Shown: positions 24,301 to 37,389, counted from the first letter of the stretch. The stretch: 64,000 nt of DNA from Mimachlamys varia (GCA_947623455.1 OX392529.1:64045686-64109685); one strand, 5' to 3'. The notes: generated by a model not told the origin, from the letters alone. Translations and numbers: made by a program.

Positions 24301-27300
24301 TAACACTCATCCATGTGACATCTTTACCTTGTGACACGTTCACCTTGTGACAACTCTACCTTGTGACAACCCTACCTTGTGACACTCAATCCTTGTGACA
24401 ACCCTACCTTGTGACACTCCATCCTTGTGACAACCCTACCTTGTGACAATCCATCCTTATGACAATCCATCCTTGTGACAAGCCTACCTTGTGACAATCC
24501 ATCCTTGTGACACCATTACTTTGTGACAACTTTACCTTGTGAAAATCCATCCTTGTGACACCATTATTTTGTGACACCTTCACCTTGTGACAATCCATCC
24601 TTGTGACAACTTTACCTTGTGACAATCCATCCTTGTGACAATCCATCCTTGAGACAACCCTACCTTGTGACAACTTTACCTTGTGACAATCCATCCTTGT
24701 GACACCATTACCTTGTGACACCATTACCTTGTGACACCTTTACCTTGTAACACAATTACCTTGTGACACCATTACCTTGTGACACCATTACCTTGTGACA
24801 CCATTACCTTGTGACACCATTACCTTGTGACACCATTACATTTTGACACCATTACCTTGTGACACCATTACATTTTGACACCATTACCTTGTGAAACCAA
24901 TACATTGTGACACCAATACATTGTGACACCATTACCTTATGACACCTTGACCTTGTGACACTATTACCTTGTGACAACTCTACCTTGTGACACCTTGACC
25001 CTGTGACACCATTACCTTGTGACATCCTGGCCTTGTGACACCATTACCTTGTGACACCATTACCTTGTGACACCTTTACCTTGTGACACCATTACCTTGT
25101 GACACCATTACCTTTTGACACCCATACCTTGTGACACCATTACCTTGTGACAACATTACCTTGTGACACCCATACCTTGTGACAACATTACCTTTTGACA
25201 CCCATACCTTGTGACACCATTACCTTGTGACAACATTACATTGTGACACCTTTACCTTGTGACACCATTACCTTGTGACACCTTTACCTTGTGACACCAT
25301 TACCTTGTGACACCTTTACCTTGTGACACCATTACCTTGTGACACCTTTACCTTGTGACACCATTACCTTGTGACATCCTGGCCTTGTGACACAATTACC
25401 TTGTGACACCATTACCTTTCGACACCATTACCTTGTGACACCATTACCTAGTGATACCTTGACCCTGTGACAACATTACCTTGTGACACCATTACCTTGT
25501 GACACCCTGGCCTTGTGACACCATTACCTTGTGACAACATTACCTTGTGACACCATTACCTTGTGACACCAATACATTGTGACACCATTACCTTATGACA
25601 ACATTACCTTGTGACACCATTACCTTGTGACACCAATACATTGTGACACCATTACCTTGTGACAATTCTACCTTGTGACACCATTACCTTGTGACACCAA
25701 TACATTGTGACACCAATACATTGTGACACCATTACATTGTGACACCATTACCTTGTGACACCCTGGCCTTGTGACACCATTACCTTGTGACACCAATACA
25801 TTGTGACACCAATACATTGTGACACCATTACATTGTGACACCATTACCTTGTGACACCCTGGCCTTGTGACAACATTACCTTGTGACACCAATACATTGT
25901 GACACCAATACATTGTGACACCATTACCTTGTGACACCCTGGCCTTGTGACACCATTACCTTGTGACACCATTACCTTGTGACACCATTACCTTGTGAAA
26001 CCATTACCTTGTGACAATATTACCTTGTGACACCTTGACCTTGTGACACTATTACCTTGTGACATCCTGGCCTTGTGACACCATTACCTTGTGACACCAT
26101 TACCTTGTGACAACATTACCTTGTGACACCATTACCTTGTGACACCATTACCTTGTGACACCATTACCTTGTGACAACATTACCTTGTGACACCATTACC
26201 TTGTGACACCATTACCTTGTGACAATATTACCTGGTGATAACATTACCTTGTGACACCATTACCTTGTGACAACATTACCTTGTGACACCATTACCTTGT
26301 GATAACTCTACCTTGTGACACCTTGACCCTGTGACACCATTTCCTTGTGACACCATTACCTTGTGACAACATTACATTGTCACACCATTACCTTGTGACA
26401 CCATTACCTTGTGATAACTCTACCTTGTGACACCTTGACCCTGTGACACCATTACCTTGTGACACCATTACCTTGTGACAACATTACCTTGTAACACAAT
26501 TACCTTGTGACACCATTACCTTGTAACACCATTACCTTGTAACACCATTACCTTTTGACACCATTACCTTGTGACACCATTACCTTGTGACACCATTACC
26601 TTGTGACAACATTACCTTGTGACAACATTACCTTGTGACACTATTACCTTGTGACACCCTGACCTTGTGACACCATTACATTTTGACACCATTACCTTGT
26701 GACACCATTACATTTTGACAACATTACCTTGTGACACCTTAACCTTGTGACACCATTACCTTGTGACACCATTACCTTGTGACACCATTACCTTGTGACA
26801 CAATTACCTTGTGACACCATTACCTTGTGACACCATTACCTTGTGACAACATTACCTTGTGACACCATTACCTTGTGACACCCTGGCTTTGTGACACCAT
26901 TACCTTGTGACAACATTACATTGTGACACCATTACCTTGTGACAACATTACCTTGTGACAACATTACATTGTCACACCATTACCTTGTGACACCATTACC
27001 TTGTGACACCATTACCTTGTGACACCCTGACCTTGTGACACTATTACCTTGTGACACCATTACCTTGTGACACCATTACCTTGTGACACCATTACCTTGT
27101 GACACCTTTACCTTGTGACACCTTTACCTTGTGACACCATTACCTTTTGACACCAATACATTGTGACACCATTACCTTGTGACACCATTACCTTGTGACA
27201 CCTTTACCTTGTAACATCCTCGCCTTTTGACACCATTACCCTGTGACACCCGGACCTTCTGAAACTATTACATTGTGACACCATTACCTTGTGACAACAT

Positions 27301-29640
27301 TACCTTGTGACACCATTACCTTGTGACACCATTACCTTGTGACACCATTACCTTGTGACACCATTACCTTGTGACACCTTTACCTTGTGACACCATTACC
27401 TTGTGACACCAATACATTGTGACACCATTACCTTGTGACACCATTACCTTGTGACACCTTTACCTTGTAACATCCTCGCCTTTTGACACCATTACCTTGT
27501 GACACCATTACCTTGTGACACCATTACCTTGTGACACCATTACCTTGTGACACCCGGACCTTCTGAAACTATTACATTGTGACACCATTACCTTGTGACA
27601 ACATTACCTTGTGACACCATTACCTTGTGACACCATTACCTTGTGACACCATTACCTTGTGACACCATTACCTTGTGACACCATTACCTTGTGACAATTC
27701 TACCTTGTGACACCATTACCCTGTGACACCATTACCTTGTGACACCATTACCTTGTGACAACATTACATTGTCACACCATTACCTTGTGACACCATTACC
27801 TAGTGACATCCTGGCCTTTTGACACCATTACCTTGTGACACCATTACCTTGTGACACCATTACCTTGTGACAACATTACCTTGTGACAACATTACCTTGT
27901 GACAACATTACCTTGTGACACTATTACATTTTGACACCATTACCTTGTGACACCATTACATTTTGACAACATTACCTTGTGACACCCTGACCTTGTGACA
28001 CCATTACATTTTGACACCATTACCTTGTGACACCATTACATTTTGACAACATTTCCTTGTGACACCTTAACCTTGTGACACCATTACCTTGTGACAACAT
28101 TACCTTGTGACACTATTACCTTGTGACAACATTACCTTGTGACACCATTACCTTGTGACACTATTACCTTGTGACACCCTGGCCTAGTGACACTATTACC
28201 TTGTGACAACATTACCTTGTGACAACATTACCTTGTGACACTATTACCTTGTGACAACATTACCTTGTGACACTATTACCTTGTGACACCATTACCTTGT
28301 GACACCATTACCTTGTGACACCATTACCTTGTGACAACATTACCTTGTGACAACATTACCTTGTGGATAACATTACCTTGTGTGTGACACTATTACCTTG
28401 TGACACCATTACCTTGTGACACCATTACCTTGTGACAATATTACCTGGTGATAACATTACCTTGTGACACCATTACCTTGTGACACCATTACCTTGTGAC
28501 AACTCTACCTTGTGACACCATTACCTTGTGACACCATTACCTTGTGACACCATTACCTTGTGACACCATTACCTTGTGACAATATTACCTGGTGATAACA
28601 TTACCTTGTGGCACCATTACCTTGTGACACCATTACCTTGTGACACCATTACCTTGTGACAATATTACCTGGTGATAACATTACCTTGTGACACCATTAC
28701 CTTGTGACAACTCTACCTTGTGACACCATTACCTTGTGACACCATTACCTTGTGACACCATTACCTTGTGACAATATTACCTGGTGATAACATTACCTTG
28801 TGGCACCATTACCTTGTGACACCATTACCTTGTGACACCATTACCTTGTGACACCATTACCTTGTGACAACTCTACCTTGTGACACCATTACCTTGTGAC
28901 ACCATTACCTTGTGACACCATTACCTTGTGACACCATTACCTTGTGACAATATTACCTTGTGACAACATTACCTTGTGACACCATTACCTTGTGACACCA
29001 TTACCTTGTGACACCATTACCTTGTGACAATATTACCTGGTGATAACATTACCTTGTGACACCATTACCTTGTGACAACATTACCTTGTGACACCATTAC
29101 CTTGTGACACCATTACCTTGTGACACTATTACCTTGTGACAATATTACATTGTGACAACATTACATTGTGACACCATTACATTGTGACATCCTGGCCTTG
29201 TGACAACTCTACCTTGTGACACCATTACCTTGTGACACCATTACCTTGTGACAATATTACATTGTGACAACATTACATTGTGACACCATTACCTTGTGAC
29301 ATCCTGGCCTTGTGACAACTCTACCTTGTGACACCATTACCTTGTGACACCATTACCTTGTGACAATATTACATTGTGACAACATTACATTGTGACACCA
29401 TTACCTTGTGACACCCTGACCTTGTGACACCATTACCTTGTGACACCATTACCTTGTGACAACATTACATTGTGACACCATTACCTTGTGACACCATTAC
29501 CTTGTAACACCATTACCTTGTGACACCATTACCTTACGATACCCTGACCTTGTGACACCATTACCTTGTGACAACATTACATTGCTATATCCTGACCTTG
29601 TGGCACCCCTACCTTGTGACACCATGACCTTGTGGCACCT
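21350..29640. repeat. Very long minisatellite, 16-bp unit, ~8.3 kb
   Basis: The unit is ttgtgacaccattacc or relatives such as ttgtgacaatccatcc, ttgtgacaaccctacc, ttgtgacacctttacc and ttgtgacaccaataca; about 515 copies. The left part (to ~24.7 kb) is dominated by the aatccatcc and aaccctacc types; the right part is dominated by accattacc. Blocks of higher order occur, for example a 112-bp (7-unit) period marked by aatattacat at 29141, 29253 and 29365. Phase slips occur, for example at 28371-28385. The left edge is the most degenerate. Confidence 0.98.
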
Positions 29641-29824
29641 GTAACAAGCGTTTGTTTGATAAGTAGAACACTATACTTTCATGGCATTCAAATTTTATGT
29701 TCTAAATTCTAAAACTACTGACAACAGCGTATTGTATTGGCACCGTTCAATGACTATAAAGTTTTGCCTGTCACGATGTTTTAGAGCGGCGTCTGCTGTG
29801 GAAGCTAATCCTGGATATACATTG

Positions 29825-30385
29825 TTATTGTTTTTAATGTTGCCTTACCTTTGTGTTTGTCTTCACCCAAGGCTAGTCCTTTTAATGTTGCCTTACCTTT
29901 GTGTTTGTCTTCACTCAAGGCTAGTCCTTTTAATGTTGCCTTACCTTTGTGTTTGTCTTCACTCAAGGCTAGTCCTTTTAATGTTGCCTTACCTTTGTGT
30001 TTGTCTTCACCCAAGGCTAGTCCTTTTAATGTTGTCTTACCTTTGTGTTTGTCTTCACTCAAGGCTAGTCCTTTTAATGTTGCCTTACCTTTGTGTTTGT
30101 CTTCACCCAAGGTTAGTCCTTTTAATGTTGCCTTACCTTTGTGTTTGTCTTCACCCAAGGCTAGTCCTTTTAATGTTGTCTTACCTTTGTGTTTGTCTTC
30201 ACTCAAGGCTAGTCCTTTTAATGTTGCCTTACCTTTGTGTTTGTCTTCACTCAAGGCTAGTCCTTTTAATGTTGCCTTACCTTTGTGTTTGTCTTCACTC
30301 AAGGCTAGTCCTTTTAATGTTGCCTTACCTTTGTGTTTGTCTTCACCCAAGGCTAGTCCTTTTAATGTTGTCTTACCTTTGTGTT
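29825..30385. repeat. Minisatellite, 48-bp unit, ~11.5 copies
   Basis: The unit is ttaatgttgccttacctttg, tgtttgtcttcactcaaggc, tagtcctt. Only three sites vary: cCcaagg or cTcaagg, gttgCctt or gttgTctt, and ggCtag or ggTtag. Since 48 is 16 codons, frames stay open on both strands: 277 codons plus (29681-30514), 211 codons plus and 207 codons minus (with a Lys-rich KATLKGLALSEDKHKG repeat). In the minus frame all three variable sites change the amino acid, which is no sign of protein-level constraint. Confidence 0.96.
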
Positions 30386-30514
30386 TGTGCTGTAACCCAC
30401 AACATTTTCCAGCAGAAAAGCTTTTCATTCGCCTCAGATACCATGGAGAAAGTCCCTGTGGTAAACGATCAAATGACTACGGTTAATTATTGGCGGCAGG
30501 TTTCTTCAAATTAA

Positions 30515-30960
30515 AACTGTTCCGGAAATGTCGTATAAATGACAACACAAATACACACGGTGATTAGTTGATCGTTGAAGAGAAAATATAAAAAATTAAA
30601 CAACGGCTTCATAGTAAAAATATATGTAAAAGTTTAGACTGAAGCATTATATTTACATTTGCTAAATGGCAGTTCCAACCGTGCGCCTATAACATCGAGT
30701 GCCTCAGACAATAACGACAGTTGCTATTGTGACGTCTTTATCAATTTCATTGTTGTCTAAACTTGATTTTCTGTTCACAAAATCGGTAAGAAATAACAAA
30801 ATAAAGTAAAACAATTCTATCAAAATGTAAATGTAAGTAAGGAACGTTTTATTGTTACAGTCCTATAACACACATTTTTATTGCTGACAACTTATTTAGT
30901 TTGTTATTAATATCTGTGTTTGTTAAAGGACTGTAACAGCATTTCCTATTACATTCATTG
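30515..30960. other. AT-rich spacer
   Basis: No gene is recognised. The segment at 30660-30760 (gtgcgcctataacatcgagt, then a run to ttgctattgtgacg) is less AT-rich and may be an old interspersed repeat. Confidence 0.4.
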
Positions 30961-31350
30961 TTTAAAGGGGCATCCCGCGAAAATAAGCTTTTTTTCATCA
31001 TTTTTTTCGAAACATTACATATACATATAGAGTGGGTATTCTTATGTACTACGACGATTGGATTTTGCTGATATGTATTCATAAAAAAATAATTTCAAAA
31101 TAACTAGTGGAATTCCTAACGGTCTTACCAGACGCTCTGGCTTGGGATTTCCACTTACAAACGCATGCGCAGCGAGCGCCGTTTCCATTGTATACCCTCT
31201 ATCTGGTTTCCCGTTACACTGCGATAAGGCCTAACTGCTAAGCGAACAATTGCCGAATGGTCAAAATATGACGCAAGACCGCATTACGGAATCATATGGA
31301 GAGATGGGAAGTATTCAAAGGAGAAACCACCTGCTCTAGTGTGTGTATGT
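30961..31350. repeat. Dispersed repeat, copy A
   Basis: It begins with aaaggggcatcc. The first ~150 bp align with 31652-31805 (shared ggtattctta, acgacgat, tgctgatatgtatt). The last ~100 bp (31255-31350) align with window positions 1-100. No open frame. It is probably a non-autonomous interspersed element of ~390 bp. Confidence 0.6.
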
Positions 31351-31651
31351 TACATATTTCTTCTGTATAAAGGTACACGCACAAATAAAGCTTTGATTTG
31401 GTTTCGGTTCTACCCAAGGGGAAACTGTTTCTGTCCTCTGTTGCATCAAATGCGTGTGTAATATTGAACTTCTGGATATCTGTAGTGTTTCACTGTAGTT
31501 CAGAAATGCACAATGACACTTCCTTGCCACAATTTAGATAAAACGGTCCCTGTTTAAGGTATTAGGTTAAACTGTTTGTCCGTCTATTAATTCGGAGATA
31601 TGCCCTCGATGACATCACAGTAATTTCTATATGCCAATGATGCATATATTA

Positions 31652-31805
31652 AAGGGGCATCCTACGAGCAAATTGTTTTCGCATCTTTTTTTTTTCAAAA
31701 AACTACAGACATATAACAAGTTGGTATTCTTATTGACTATGACGATCGAATTCTGCTGATATGTATTGATAGAATGAAGAATTTCAAGATAACAAATTTA
31801 GTGTT
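31652..31805. repeat. Dispersed repeat, copy B (partial)
   Basis: It starts with aaaggggcatcctacgag and aligns with 30965-31115 over ~150 bp at roughly 70% identity by eye. The downstream half of copy A is absent. Confidence 0.6.
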
Positions 31806-34774
31806 ATTTAAACAAATTTTTTTTTAGATCGCGACAAAAAATGTGAAATATAATACAAATAATAATGGAACGCTAATGCCAATGTTTATTATCATAATTG
31901 TTTTAAAAAGTTAAACACATTTCCTTTTTATCCGTAGAATGTAGAAAAACAAACGCATCAGGATTTTTATAACATGTGATTAATCTGCAACAAATCGTGA
32001 AAACATTTCCATTTAAAGTTTCCCATTAAAAATGGGCAGTTTCTCATACAAACACAAGGAAGGGGTAGTTGAAATTTATTTTGTTGGGATTGAACGAATA
32101 ATTTTAAGACAGTTTGCTGTCGTGTTTGATTAAATCTTACCTTTGTCAATTAAAAATCTGGATTATGTTGTCGTGTAATAGGTAAAAATTACATATTATG
32201 CTAATTAGGCACGTATCACAAAGAATGAACACAACGACAAATACTCTCTTTGTATTGTTTTCTATGCCATTAACATCCCCTGTTAAAGTCGCATTATGTA
32301 AAAAAAAGTTGATTAAAAAAAATATATTTTTCGCAAGAGACCAACCTTAAATAAACATGGAAACACCTAATTACGGACGACTCTAACTACACATTGTTAT
32401 CTCTGTATCTTCTTGTTATCAATCGGTTCTGTTCACTTTGTTGGGTTTTGATTACAGCGCTAATTGGCACATATTTTGTTTGATCGGCATATCTCGTCAA
32501 ACTCTATATCATGTGTGTTCTGACGTACAGGTGTGTGACGGTAATAGTTCGTTAATACAATACTTACTTGTGCATCAAATGTGACGTTGCAACACATCGA
32601 ACGCTTAATAATTGTCTGAGCATAATAGCGAAAATACACGCACGTAATTACTCGGCTACATATGCTATTTGCTCATTGACGGATCCTTATAATGGTATCA
32701 AATGATTAACATTGACATCTAACGACACTGACGATATATGCGGAAACTCACGTCAGCGTGTTCTTGAACTTAAATTGACGGATGCTGACATTGACATTAT
32801 AAGGTGTCGACATCACAGCCATTATAATAGCAGATCCTGGCACTTGAATGGACAGTTGAATATCTTAAGACTTACATTGGTGAGTTCTTCTTGTGGCATG
32901 TGACAGATCTTCGTAATCTTATTTGAAGAGCTAACAATAAATTATATCTGAACACTGACAACGAAGGTGACCACCACCAGCGTTGTTGGATCACCACAGT
33001 GCCATTGTTTTTTATCTTGGCTATGGCACTGCCGGGCTCTTATACTTACATTTATTTCGGTAGATCCCTACACTTATGATAATGGTCAAAACATTGACTA
33101 TGGTAACCAACAAGTATATAAAAGGATCCCAAAAATGTTATTGGTGAATCCCGACATCGGCAAGTACAAATAATGATATCGACACATCCGTACGCTTATG
33201 TTTGCAGGTCCCAACACTGACATTTGGACAGTATATGTATATTTAAGCGTCAATGGCGCTCTGAGAATAAAGAGACACGCCACACGGAGCACGTTGTCAA
33301 GTGTATCAGGATTCAGTTTATCTTTGATCTATAGCACTGCTATTACATATGGAACTGTGTTTGATGGTGATTTTGAACCCGCTATGTCTGTTACTCTGTT
33401 CGAACAGCCACGTCTATGTTTAGAGCCGGAAAGTAGTATCAATAATTCATCCGGTTTCAACAACATGTTGAAGTTTGTTACAAAGGCCCGCTGCCGCCTT
33501 AATAGTATTGTGATAAAAACAGGTCATAAGATTCGTGGTTAATGGGTATAGAGTATATTTCATTTTAAAAAAAAAGTGACTCGAGTGAAATAATATCCAT
33601 GTCAAACAACCACTCGCTGCGTAAGCTCTATCTATTGTATATTTCAAAAGCAAGGAAATGCATGAATCGGATGCAAACCTATCTTAATTCATAATAGACT
33701 TTTAGAACTTTTACCCTAGTGTTGTTTTGGGTATTTCCTAACACTTCGACTAATCAAGGGAAACGAACTGGAAGGTGGGTTTAGGAGTTAGATGTTGTCC
33801 ACTGGTTCTCTATCACACTCCTTGTATACTTTGTAGAACATTTAAAATTACACAATTATTTTTGTAGCAAACTCTCGCCTCCTGACTCGCCTTTTACCTT
33901 GAACGATATTGAAGGAGGACGTTTTTAAAAATGTCCATACGTTTGCCTACTTGTGATTGAAAATGATTTCTGATTAACCTGACTTTGGGGACGTGAAACT
34001 AACTTGGTTGTGACCAAGATTTACATTGCAGGTGTCGTCGATGAATCAGATGACGAGTACTTTTCCGTAACACCTGATCTTATGCTCTTTCACATTTTCA
34101 GGAACATTCGAGTAAATCTTTCCTTTGTCCATGTTTTGCCCCTGATTCAAGCAATTTTGAGTTCTGAATATTGTTTTGTTGATGCTGCGGTAATGTCTGA
34201 TAATTGTTTTTCATAGCATCTTGCAGTAAATTTCTAATCAAATATCTTCTCCTTTGTCTGTTTTTTTTTAAATATGTACAGTCATGTTAGTAAATTAAAA
34301 GGTTCACATGTTTAATTTAAATTATTAATGCTGCAAAATGATAAGTTTTCACATGTTAGACTCTTTAACGTAGTGGTATTGAGATGTTTTTTGGATGAAT
34401 TGCTTACAAACAAATAAATCATCCTGAAATAGAAGCCCCTCAAAACATATACCATTCAGATTTCATTGATGTTATTGCTTTTTTTATTGTTTGAAATATG
34501 GGCCGTATCTGGAAGAGTGGATTATTTTCCTTAATCTGAGAAACCTTTCGATCCATTGTGAAACTCAATTCCTTAACCCTAAAATCAACGAAGAAACCTA
34601 AACTGAAACCACTAAACCATGTACAAACCATGTCTTTAAAGATTTAACAATTATAATTGTTAACATGAAGATATTACGAAGTTTAACCCTTCTGATATTT
34701 TTAAACTGTAGTTATTGAAAATATGCTCTTAAAAAGAAATATATTTATCTAGTCTACATTAAGATTTTCGTATT
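31806..34774. other. AT-rich DNA upstream of the GPCR gene
   Basis: No gene is recognised. Open frames of ~60-115 codons (for example 33198-33542) have no recognisable domain. The stretch 32710-33260 repeatedly contains loose variants of acactgacatt, which may be the remains of a very old tandem repeat. Upstream non-coding exons of the GPCR gene may lie here but cannot be located by eye. Confidence 0.4.
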
Positions 34775-34790
34775 ATTATTTTTATTTCAG
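34775..34790 (+). promoter_or_regulatory. Probable 3' splice site in the GPCR 5'UTR
   Basis: A pyrimidine-rich run ends in tttatttcag, with the AG at 34789-34790, 92 bp before the GPCR start codon. Composition changes sharply from AT-rich to mixed right after it. This is the expected layout of a class A receptor gene with an intron-free coding region and an intron in the 5'UTR. The donor was not identified. Confidence 0.55.
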
Positions 34791-34820
34791 ATGTGGCCGC
34801 CTGGACAGCCAATGATGTAG
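34791..34820 (+). promoter_or_regulatory. Short upstream ORF in the GPCR leader
   Basis: Directly after the predicted acceptor an ATG opens a nine-codon frame that ends with TAG at 34818-34820 and contains two more in-frame ATGs. It ends 62 bp before the receptor start, so reinitiation or leaky scanning would be needed. It may damp translation if the exon boundary is right. Confidence 0.35.
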
Positions 34821-34882
34821 CCATCGCAAAGTGGGCTCCTGCCTAATTGACTGCAACTGCTGATCGCCTAAACAGCTCCAAG

Positions 34883-36034
34883 ATGGCAACTTCGAAAACG
34901 ATCATGTTTGGTAACACAACCCCGTTATCGGACCTTCTTACAAACGCGACTGCCATGGACTACGTCTGTTCTGAAGCCCCGGACGAGTATGCAATATTCT
35001 ACAAGTGGGCACAGTTCGTAACTGGACTCATTATCTATCCTATTGTCTGTGTGGTCGGAATCATTGGAAACACTCTAACATTAATTGTGCTTGGCCACAA
35101 GGACATGGGAACAGCAACTAATGTGTATTTGTCAAGTCTTGCTGTCTCCGACACCATCAAACTTCTTAACGATCTCATGTATTTCATTCTACTTGTTTTA
35201 AAGTTGAACAACCTTGACGACGACAATAAGATCATATTTAATTTTTACCCATATGCACATTATATATTCAATATGTCAGTATGTGTTACTGCCTGGCTTA
35301 CCGTGTCGGTAGCCGTTGACCGTTACATCGCCGTCTGCCACATCACAAAGGCTAAAGAAATGTGCACCATTGGGCGGGCGCGTATTGTCAGTACGGTCGT
35401 GTTTGTGTCTATGATTACTCTGTCCGTACCCTCTGCGCTTAGGTACAAACCTATGCTACAACACGATGACCGTTTGAACGTCTCCTGCTATAAGATTCAG
35501 CAAAGCATGCTTGGTAAGAACGACCAGTTCATGACTCCTTACACTTGGGTCCAGAATTCTCTGCGTTCTATCATACCTCTCATTGTCCTCATCATCTTAA
35601 ACGCAAGGATTATTAACGAACTAAGGAAGCAACGTGTCCCGGGCAAAAAACTCTCTTCACGCAACAGGATAACTTTGATGCTGATCGTTATAATTCTGTG
35701 TTTCGTAGTGTGTATTATGCCAGATGCTGTAATGTCGTTATTTTTTGGATTTGGATATGTAGATGAAACCAGCTTAGTTCGTGGAATACGCGAAATCACG
35801 GATTCTCTTTTGGCTATCAATTCGGCTTTAAACTTTGTGCTATACTGTAGTATGAGTAAAGTGTTTCGAACGACGTTCATGAAAATATTTTGTAAGAATT
35901 GTACAGTTCAGCGGAAGGTATCAGAACGACTGCTGCAAAACGGACATAGTGGTGCAGCCGTATCGGTAGCGCGGAAAGACAGCAACAGTTGTAGTGGAAA
36001 TAACAACAAAGACTCGAGAGAAACATACGTTTAG
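34883..36034 (+). CDS. Class A (rhodopsin-like) GPCR, peptide-receptor type
   Basis: A 383-residue seven-transmembrane receptor of normal length, in one exon. The ATG at 34883 has A at -3 and G at +4; the same frame opens 36 bp upstream only with a TTG. Residues seen: sequons N11 and N21 in the N-terminus; TM1 with GN (N63); TM2 with LAVSD (D90); TM3 ending V-D-R-Y (145-148); TM5 with P232; TM6 with CIMP (277-280); TM7 with NFVLY (317-321); Cys337 and Cys340 as possible palmitoylation sites; C-terminal TYV, which fits a class I PDZ ligand. Oddities: no Cys at the usual top of TM3 (Tyr122 there) although ECL2 has Cys202, no Trp in TM4, Ile at the usual toggle-Trp position, and Phe for Pro in NPxxY. 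NFxxY and the PHxx-like loops recall invertebrate FMRFamide/neuropeptide receptors, but the ligand is unknown. It should signal through G proteins at the plasma membrane. It is the only intact gene I can support in the window. Confidence 0.93.
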   Translation: MATSKTIMFGNTTPLSDLLTNATAMDYVCSEAPDEYAIFYKWAQFVTGLIIYPIVCVVGIIGNTLTLIVLGHKDMGTATNVYLSSLAVSDTIKLLNDLMYFILLVLKLNNLDDDNKIIFNFYPYAHYIFNMSVCVTAWLTVSVAVDRYIAVCHITKAKEMCTIGRARIVSTVVFVSMITLSVPSALRYKPMLQHDDRLNVSCYKIQQSMLGKNDQFMTPYTWVQNSLRSIIPLIVLIILNARIINELRKQRVPGKKLSSRNRITLMLIVIILCFVVCIMPDAVMSLFFGFGYVDETSLVRGIREITDSLLAINSALNFVLYCSMSKVFRTTFMKIFCKNCTVQRKVSERLLQNGHSGAAVSVARKDSNSCSGNNNKDSRETYV

Positions 36035-36142
36035 AGGCTACTGCGGAAACATGTTTACCAATTCATTCATGCTTTCAGAAGCCAATTGAAATTGTAAGAG
36101 TGCACTCCGTCATGTACGTCCGAAGTAAATTGAAAACAACTG

Positions 36143-36148
36143 AATAAA
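36143..36148 (+). terminator. Polyadenylation signal of the GPCR gene
   Basis: A canonical AATAAA lies 109 bp after the receptor stop codon. The cleavage site was not determined. Confidence 0.6.
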
Positions 36149-37389
36149 CAGCAAGACTCTTAGTGAAGTGACAGCCAAATGAGTCTTCAGCTTCAGCCAA
36201 ATTTTTAGGTACACATTGTGTACTATTGAACAGTTTGACACATATTCTGGCAAATTAAGCTTCACAATAAGACAAATGAGTAACTCTGATGGTTTTGAGT
36301 GTGTGAACGGGTAGAAACCTATATCCTTATTCATTGTCAATAGAGCTCAAGTACTCTGGATTCAGTATCATGTTTTTGCCTTCTTTAGCGACCAGATATC
36401 TGATAAGTATTCGTTGTGGTATCCGAGTGAATTTAAATACTCACAAAATGTGATGTTGGTGAATGAAAATGCAATGGCTGATATGAAAAGATTTATGCAA
36501 AGAAAATGAGTGCAATATACAATGTCAAATAATGTGATAATATTCCTGTGGACGACTTTGAGATTGCTAAGTATCACAACTTTGTGTAGCTATCAATGAC
36601 AGAGATTGTACCGGTATGAAAGACATTGTGTAGATAATTAACAAGATAGGTTAGGTGATACTGAAATACTGGCAATGTTTGTTTCTCATAACTTCATTAC
36701 GTTTGCAATACATACATTTTGCATATATTTTTTTCGGAAATGAATATGTAATTCACTAGAGATATAAGTGTTGTACCTGTTTAATCATATTGACGTTATT
36801 TGTATGCATTATTGACAGCCTTACGGTATGGCGTTATTTCATCTCCTGTACATAGACCCCAGTCATATTCCAATCATTTTCCCAAGTTATTTTGTGGTTC
36901 CATAGCGCAACAATTTGAAAATGATTTTTTTTAGAAACAAAGCTCCAATTTTTTATCGTGATTTCAAATACACAGGTCTATGTATCTGGCGGAACCCACA
37001 AATGGTAGAATGTTCTTCATCGTGCTAGTTGCAGTACTTGATCTTGCTAATTTTACTTTGTATTATGTCATTTGACTTGCTGATACGCCTTTAAACTAAA
37101 TATCAAGGTCTAGGTTGAGATGTTTAGACAAAATGTAACGTGAATAAATCAAGGAAAGTTATTTTTGTTGTTAATTAATTGTTATAAATCATTTTAATAT
37201 TGGCTAAAAGCATTGATGAAAAGCAGTGAGAAATTTAGTCACTGGTGAAACAATTCATACAAAAAGCTGAACATGTATAAATACTAGTACATAAAGTTCT
37301 ATAATGCGTAAACTTAATCTTATAATGATGATATCTATAAATATGTGGGTTTTTTTAATGAGTGAAGTAAAAAAGCTGAACAAATTACA
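36149..37389. other. AT-rich DNA downstream of the GPCR
   Basis: It holds only small unassigned frames on the minus strand (36110-36340, 36368-36577). No repeat structure is evident. Part may be an extended 3'UTR. Confidence 0.4.

Noticed and set aside
21350..29640. CRISPR-like array
   Set aside because: Units are contiguous 16-mers with no unique spacers, in eukaryotic DNA.
29681..30514. 277-codon plus frame and 207-codon minus frame with 16-residue repeats
   Set aside because: The 48-bp minisatellite is a multiple of 3, so frames persist on both strands. Variable sites show no protein-level constraint in the minus frame.
33198..33542. 114-codon open frame upstream of the GPCR
   Set aside because: No domain, no codon-like conservation evidence and overlapping frames on the other strand. 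It is not supported as a gene.
34847..34882. Upstream start for the GPCR at 34847
   Set aside because: That codon is TTG. The first in-frame ATG with good context is at 34883.
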